NCBI GenBank assembly: GCA_963696105.1
Contig: CAVOIP010000001.1
Location: 1 to 64,000 of the forward strand
Direction of reading: 5' to 3'
From: CAVRTM01 sp963696105
GTDB lineage: Bacteria > Actinomycetota > Actinomycetes > Actinomycetales > Dermatophilaceae
Length of the DNA stretch: 64,000 nt
Shown in pieces: positions 59,761 to 64,000 of the stretch. How positions within the stretch are numbered: position 1 is the first letter of the stretch; every line of letters starts with the position of its first letter. The notes beneath the pieces were generated by a model, which saw only the letters and a list, made by a program, of their open reading frames with translations, searched no databases and was not told the origin of the DNA. Position numbers and translations under genes: made by a program.

Positions 59761-62353
59761 GGGCGCCCGACCCGTCCGCCGGCGAGCACCCGGTCGGCCC
59801 AGCGGGCGACCGCGGCACGGTCCACCTTGGAGGCGTGGCGGATGTCGACCGGCAACGAGGGGGCCACCAGCACGGCAGCGACCGGGACCGAGGCCGCCGC
59901 GCGGACGGCGCCGGCCAGGTCGGCAGGCGCCAGCGGAGCGCCGGCCGGCACGCGCGAGGCCGGCAGGCGCGCCCTCCGAGGACGGCGACGACGACGACCA
60001 CGACCTGCTGGGTGCCGGCGGGGCCGACGCCGACGCAGGCGGCCGCCGTCACCCCGGCCAGGGCCTCGACCCGCTGCTCGACCCCGACCGGGCGTGACCG
60101 GACCCCCGGGACCGGTGACCACGTGCACGAGCCGGCCCTCGACCCAGAGCCGGCCGAGCTCGTCCAGGTGCCCGACGTCGCCGGTGCGGTGCCAGCCGGG
60201 CGTGCGGGCGCTCGCGCGCTCGGTGGCCCAGAGCCGGTCGTAGCGGTCCTTGACGTGCGCGGCCCGCACGCACACCTCGCCGGTGACGCCGGCGGTGGTC
60301 ACCGGGTCGCCCTCGCTGGTGCCGTCGGCGGCCAGCGGGCTGACCGCCACCGTGACGCCGCGGACGGCCCGGCCCACGCAGACGCCGTCGCCGCGGCCCG
60401 CGGCCTCCAGCTCCGACGAGCGAGATGTCGGCCACGGGCAGGACCTCGGTCATGCCGTACGGCGTGTGCGGGTCCGCCTGCGGCATCAGGTCCCGGACCG
60501 CCCGCAGCAGCGACGCCGGGACCGGAGCGCCGGCCGACATCAGCAGCCGCACACCGGCCAGGGCGTCGCGGTGCTCCTGCGTCAGGTCGTCCGCGGTGGC
60601 CACGACGTTGCGCAGGGCCGCCGGCGAGGCGAACACGACGGTCGCCCGGACGGCCGCGACGGCGTCGGCCAGCGCGGTCGCCGTCAGCGTGCCCGGAGCG
60701 GTGACGTCCATGTCGGGCACCGCCGAGGCGAGGCCGAGCGCGGGGCCGTAGAGGGCGAACGGCGCGAAGGCGGCGACGAGCCGGTCGTCGGCGGTGAGGG
60801 CGTAGGTCGAGCGCAGCACCTCGCAGCTGGGCCTGCACCTGGCGGTGCCGGTAGACCACGCCCTTGGCCGGGCCGGTGGCGCCGGAGGTGAACACGATGG
60901 CGCACTCGGCGTCGTCCGGGGGTGGTGCGGGCAGGTCGTGGTCGCGGCCGAGCCGGGCCAGGTCGGCCAGCCCGTGCCGGGCGCCGAGGGCACGCCGGGT
61001 GGCGGCGTCCAGCGGCCCGGCGGCGATCCGGCGCCCCGGGACCCGCATGGCGCGGGCCGCGGCCAGGGCCTTGCCGATGCCGATGACGTGGTCGGGGCCG
61101 GCGCCGCGCAGGGCCCGCCCCATCGCCCGCAGGCCCAGCCCGGCGTCGGCGACGACGATCACGGCCCCGGCACGCCAGCAGGCGTAGACGGCCGCGGTCA
61201 GGTCGGCGCCGGGCGGCACGAGGAGCGCGACCCGGTCGCCCGGGCGCACGCCGGTGGCGGCCAGGCCCGCGGCGAGGTCGCGCACCCGGCGGTCCAGGAG
61301 GGCGAACGAGATGCTGCGGGAGTGCTGGCCCAGCTCCACGACCGCGGGCGTCGCATCCCCCGCACGGGCGGTGAGGCCGGCCCACAGCGGCGCCCCGCCG
61401 CCGGCCTCCGGCTGGTCGCGGACGGTGGCGGACCCCTCCAGGTCCGCGACCCAGGCCCAGACGTCGCCGGCCGCGCGGGGTGCGTCCTCGGTGACCAGGT
61501 GGGACGCCCCTTCGTACCGGTGCACCTGGGCGTGCGGCAGCCGGCCGAGCAGGTCCCGCAGGTAGAGGTCGGAGAAGACCGGGTCGCGCGGACCCCAGAG
61601 CATCAGGACCGGCACGTCGGCGAGGGCGCCGAGGCCGTCCGCGATCCGGTCCAGCGGTGCCGCGCTCGGGTGGACCGGGTCCAGCGGGATGTCGGCGACG
61701 AAGTCGCCCACCGCCCGTCGCCGGGCCGGCGTGGCGTAGGGCGCGGCGAGGGCGTCGCGCACCGCCGCGGGCAGCGGTGGCCAGGACAGGGCCGACGTGG
61801 TGCGCACGAACGCCGGGGAGGCGACGCAGAGAGCCTGGCGCAGGCCGGGCGTGCGGGCCAGCCGGATCAGGGAGGGCGCGGCGGCGCCGGCCGGCTGGTG
61901 CACCGCCGTGTTGGTGAGGACCACCGCCCGCAGCTGGGCGCGGTGCGCCAGCGCCCAGCCGAGCGACACCGGGCCGCCCCAGTCGTGGGCGACGGTCACC
62001 ACGGGGCCGGTGATGCCCAGGGCGTCGGTGAGCGAGCCGAGGTCGTCGACCCGCTGGGCCAGGGTCCGGGCCGGGGTGCGCTCGGACCAGCCCATGCCGA
62101 GCTGGTCGACCGCGACCACCCGCCAGCCGGCCGGCGCCTCGGCGAGGAAGCGCCGCCACAGGTAGGACCACGTCGGGTTCCCGTGGACGCAGAGCATGGT
62201 CCCGTGCACCGGCTCGACGCCGTTGTCGAGGACGTGCCACGAGCGGCGTACGCCGTCCGCGTCGTCGGCCTCCACACGGCGTGACCAGCGCGGGTCGAGG
62301 CCGGGCATCCCGGCCAGCTCGGGGACGGGTGCGGCCTCCGTCCGGGACGTCAC
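59757..62353 (-). CDS. oleBC: OleBC fusion: beta-lactone decarboxylase + beta-lactone synthetase (frame interrupted in the OleC part)
   Basis: About 864 residues. The N-terminal OleB domain is haloalkane-dehalogenase-like: LCVHGNPTWSYLWRRFLAEA and the nucleophile Asp124 in VAHDWGGPVSLGWAL, with YEGASHLVTEDAP near its end. The C-terminal OleC domain is an AMP-ligase: RVALLVPPGADLTAAVYACW, P-loop VFTSGATGPAKGVVYRHRQV, TPYGMTEVLPVADISL, GWHRTGDVGHLDELGRLWVE and the catalytic-lysine end DIRHASKVDRAAVARWA. OleC makes a beta-lactone from the beta-hydroxyacid; OleB splits it to CO2 and olefin. Such fusions are known from actinobacteria. Four one-base insertions (near 60830, 60420, 60090 and 59970) break the OleC part. 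GTG start overlaps the oleA stop. Confidence 0.92.
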
Positions 62354-63372
62354 CAGACGATCTCGGCGCAGGAGGTGTTCAGGCCCGAGCCGATGCCCAG
62401 CAGCAGGACCCGGTCGCCGGGCTGAAGCGACTCGGCCTCCTTGGCCAGGGTGAACGGCACCGCGGCCGGGCCCATGTTGCCGTGCATCGGGAAGCTGAGC
62501 GGCAGCTTCTTGGCGTCGATGTCCAGGGCCTCGCAGAGGGCACGCGTGTGCACCTGCGAGATCTGGTGGGCGATGTAGCGGTCCATGTCGGCCCAGTCGA
62601 ACTCGGCCCTGGCGTCCGCCCACGTGTCCACCGACAGGGCGAGCCCGGCCTCGAGCAGCCCCCGGGTGTCGGTGCGCATGTGGTCCAGGTCCCCGACGCA
62701 CAGGTCGTGGTGCTCGGTGCCGGCGCGGGCGACGCCGCCGACGAACCGGTGGCCCTGCGGGTGCGCGTCGGCGCGGCCCAGCACCATCGCCGCGGCGCCG
62801 GAGCCCAGGGTCAGGGTGGCGAACTGCGACAGGACGTCCTGGGCGGTGGCGTCGGGGCCCTCGAGCCGGCCCAGCGTGACCTCCTGGGTGTAGCGGGAGT
62901 CCTCGCCGTTGACCACGAGGGCGTAGTCGATCTGGCCGGAGTCGATCATCGTGGCGGCGATCTGCATGCCGTTGACGAAGCCGAGGCAGGCGTTGGCCAG
63001 GTCGAAGTTCAGGCAGCTGGTGGGCAGCCCCAGCGCGTGGTGGATCTGCACCGCGGTCGAGGGCTCGAGGTGCGCCCGCGAGACCGAGGTGTTGATCATC
63101 AGGCCGATCCGTTCCGCGTCGACCCCGGCCTCGGCCAGGGCCTTGGCGCCGGCCGCCGCGGCACCCTCGGTGAAGCTGACCCCCTCGGGCCACCACCGGC
63201 GCTCCTGGATGCCGGCCAGCCGGGACAGCATCCCGGGCTTGAGGCCGACCCGCTCGTACGTCGACCGCAGCCGCGCGTCGATCTCGTCGGACGTCACCAC
63301 GACGGGTGCGTCGACCGCGCACACGGACAACACCGCGGTGTTGGTGGAACGGTAGGTTGCGTTGCCGCTCAT
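62350..63372 (-). CDS. oleA: OleA-like thiolase-superfamily enzyme (acyl-CoA head-to-head condensation)
   Basis: 340 residues. First enzyme of long-chain olefin synthesis: joins two fatty acyl-CoAs to a 2-alkyl-3-ketoacid. Nucleophile Cys129 in FDLANACLGFVNGMQ, His in HQISQVHTRAL and Asn in PMHGNMGPAAVPFTLA make the KASIII-type triad; the start is MSGNATYRSTNTAVLSVCAV. ATG has AAGGGAG upstream. It is the first gene of a tight operon oleA-oleBC-oleD with 4-nt GTGA overlaps. The frame is intact. Confidence 0.93.
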   Translation of the reverse strand: MSGNATYRSTNTAVLSVCAVDAPVVVTSDEIDARLRSTYERVGLKPGMLSRLAGIQERRWWPEGVSFTEGAAAAGAKALAEAGVDAERIGLMINTSVSRAHLEPSTAVQIHHALGLPTSCLNFDLANACLGFVNGMQIAATMIDSGQIDYALVVNGEDSRYTQEVTLGRLEGPDATAQDVLSQFATLTLGSGAAAMVLGRADAHPQGHRFVGGVARAGTEHHDLCVGDLDHMRTDTRGLLEAGLALSVDTWADARAEFDWADMDRYIAHQISQVHTRALCEALDIDAKKLPLSFPMHGNMGPAAVPFTLAKEAESLQPGDRVLLLGIGSGLNTSCAEIVW

Positions 63373-63509
63373 GTTCTCCCTTTCGGCACGGGGCGCCGCC
63401 TCGAGGTCCCGTCTCGGCTCAGTACCCGCCACCATGCGTTCGGAAAGTAGATCACGAGCGGCGCGAGCGCCTGTACGCCGCTGAGCGCAGGGAAGGTGGA
63501 CATGCCGTC

Positions 63510-64000
63510 ATGAGATCTGCCGCCGGTGCCACGTCGTACCGGGTGCCCGCACGCAGCGCCGAGGTGGAGCTCGAGGCCCGCCGCTCGCGGTTCCGCTGCC
63601 GCCTGGAGCGGGTCGGCGACGAGGACGCCGCCCGGGCGGTCGTGGAGGCAGCGCGGCGCCGGCACTGGGACGCCGGCCACCACTGCTCGGCGTTCGTGCT
63701 CGGCGCCGACGGCGCCACCGCCCGCTCCAGCGACGACGGCGAGCCCGCCGGGTCGGCCGGTGCGCCGATGCTGGAGACGCTGCGCGGGCGCGAGCTGAGC
63801 GACGTCGTCGCCGTGGTGACCCGCTGGTTCGGCGGCACGCTGCTCGGGGTCGGCGGCCTGGTGCGGGCCTACTCCGACGCGGTCGCGCTCGCGGTCGACG
63901 AGGCCGGCGTGCTGCGCCGGGAGCGGCGTGACCTGGTGCAGGTCGACGCGTCCCACGCCGACGCCGGTCGCCTCGAGCACGAGCTGCGCTCCCGCGGCGT
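63510..64000 (+). CDS. YigZ/IMPACT family protein (partial, runs off the window)
   Basis: 163 codons are visible. YRVPARSAEVELEARRSRFR opens the domain; HHCSAFVLGADGATARSSDD, GEPAGSAGAPMLETLRG and the signature VVAVVTRWFGGTLLGVGGLV follow. The family is linked to translation control in eukaryotes; the bacterial role is unknown. ATG 63510 is chosen because the fold begins about ten codons later. It is divergent from oleA, with 137 bp between them. Confidence 0.9.
   Translation, partial: MRSAAGATSYRVPARSAEVELEARRSRFRCRLERVGDEDAARAVVEAARRRHWDAGHHCSAFVLGADGATARSSDDGEPAGSAGAPMLETLRGRELSDVVAVVTRWFGGTLLGVGGLVRAYSDAVALAVDEAGVLRRERRDLVQVDASHADAGRLEHELRSRG

Overview
The window is very GC-rich chromosomal DNA with actinobacterial gene order and coding style: GTG starts, GTGA/TGATG stop-start overlaps, and the neighbours glmU-prs-rplY-pth and mfd-mazG-eno-ftsB-DUF501-ppx. 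A Nocardioidaceae-like actinomycete is my best guess. That is inference from gene content, not a search result.

Layout. (1) 1-3.4 kb: the tail of an unknown gene, a small cysteine-pair protein, an aldehyde dehydrogenase and, convergent to them, a MetE-like methyltransferase. (2) 3.5-7.6 kb: housekeeping genes glmU, prs, rplY (long Ctc form) and pth. (3) 7.6-35 kb: a large exopolysaccharide locus lying between pth and mfd. It encodes a polyprenyl-phosphate sugar-1-phosphate transferase, a lipoprotein, a giant secreted beta-propeller/FN3/LamG/PKD protein, several glycosyltransferases, an O-antigen polymerase/ligase-like protein, a Wzz/BY-kinase-like protein with a lysine-less P-loop, an acyltransferase-SGNH protein, a Wzx flippase and a secreted beta-helix protein. 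Its right end is a phospho-alcohol module (CDP-alcohol phosphotransferase, DUF1972-type glycosyltransferase, HIGH nucleotidyltransferase, glycerophosphodiesterase-like protein) that carries an ISL3 transposase remnant and a duplicated nucleotidyltransferase tail. (4) 35.2-46.1 kb: mfd, a SurA-like lipoprotein, mazG, eno, ftsB, DUF501, ppx, a type-5 uracil-DNA glycosylase, a double-ACT protein, def and an unusual tRNA with anticodon UAA. (5) 46.2-55.9 kb: mixed metabolic genes (oxidoreductases, a serine hydrolase, a VOC protein, Bax inhibitor-1, a thiolase, an SGNH hydrolase, cystathionine beta-synthase). (6) 56-63.4 kb: a lipid cluster oleA-oleBC-oleD for long-chain olefins, followed by an alpha/beta hydrolase and a wax-ester synthase/DGAT. 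The window ends inside a YigZ/IMPACT gene.

How the genes fit together. The EPS locus has the parts of a Wzx/Wzy pathway: initiation on undecaprenyl phosphate (7913), chain assembly by the glycosyltransferases, flipping (25914), polymerisation (17721), length control (19073), O-acylation (23216), and secreted proteins that could bind or shape the polymer (10162, 27569). The ole genes would condense two acyl-CoAs head to head, reduce the product, form a beta-lactone and decarboxylate it to an olefin.

Main caution. Many conserved genes (glmU, prs, mfd, eno, cbs, oleBC and many EPS genes) are broken by single-base insertions or deletions, while long stretches such as 44.0-54.8 kb have none. I annotate across these lesions and give gene spans. 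In glmU, prs, eno and cbs the lesions fall on codon junctions with a strong C-after-G or G-after-C bias, reported as a finding. Assembly or base-calling error is the simplest explanation.
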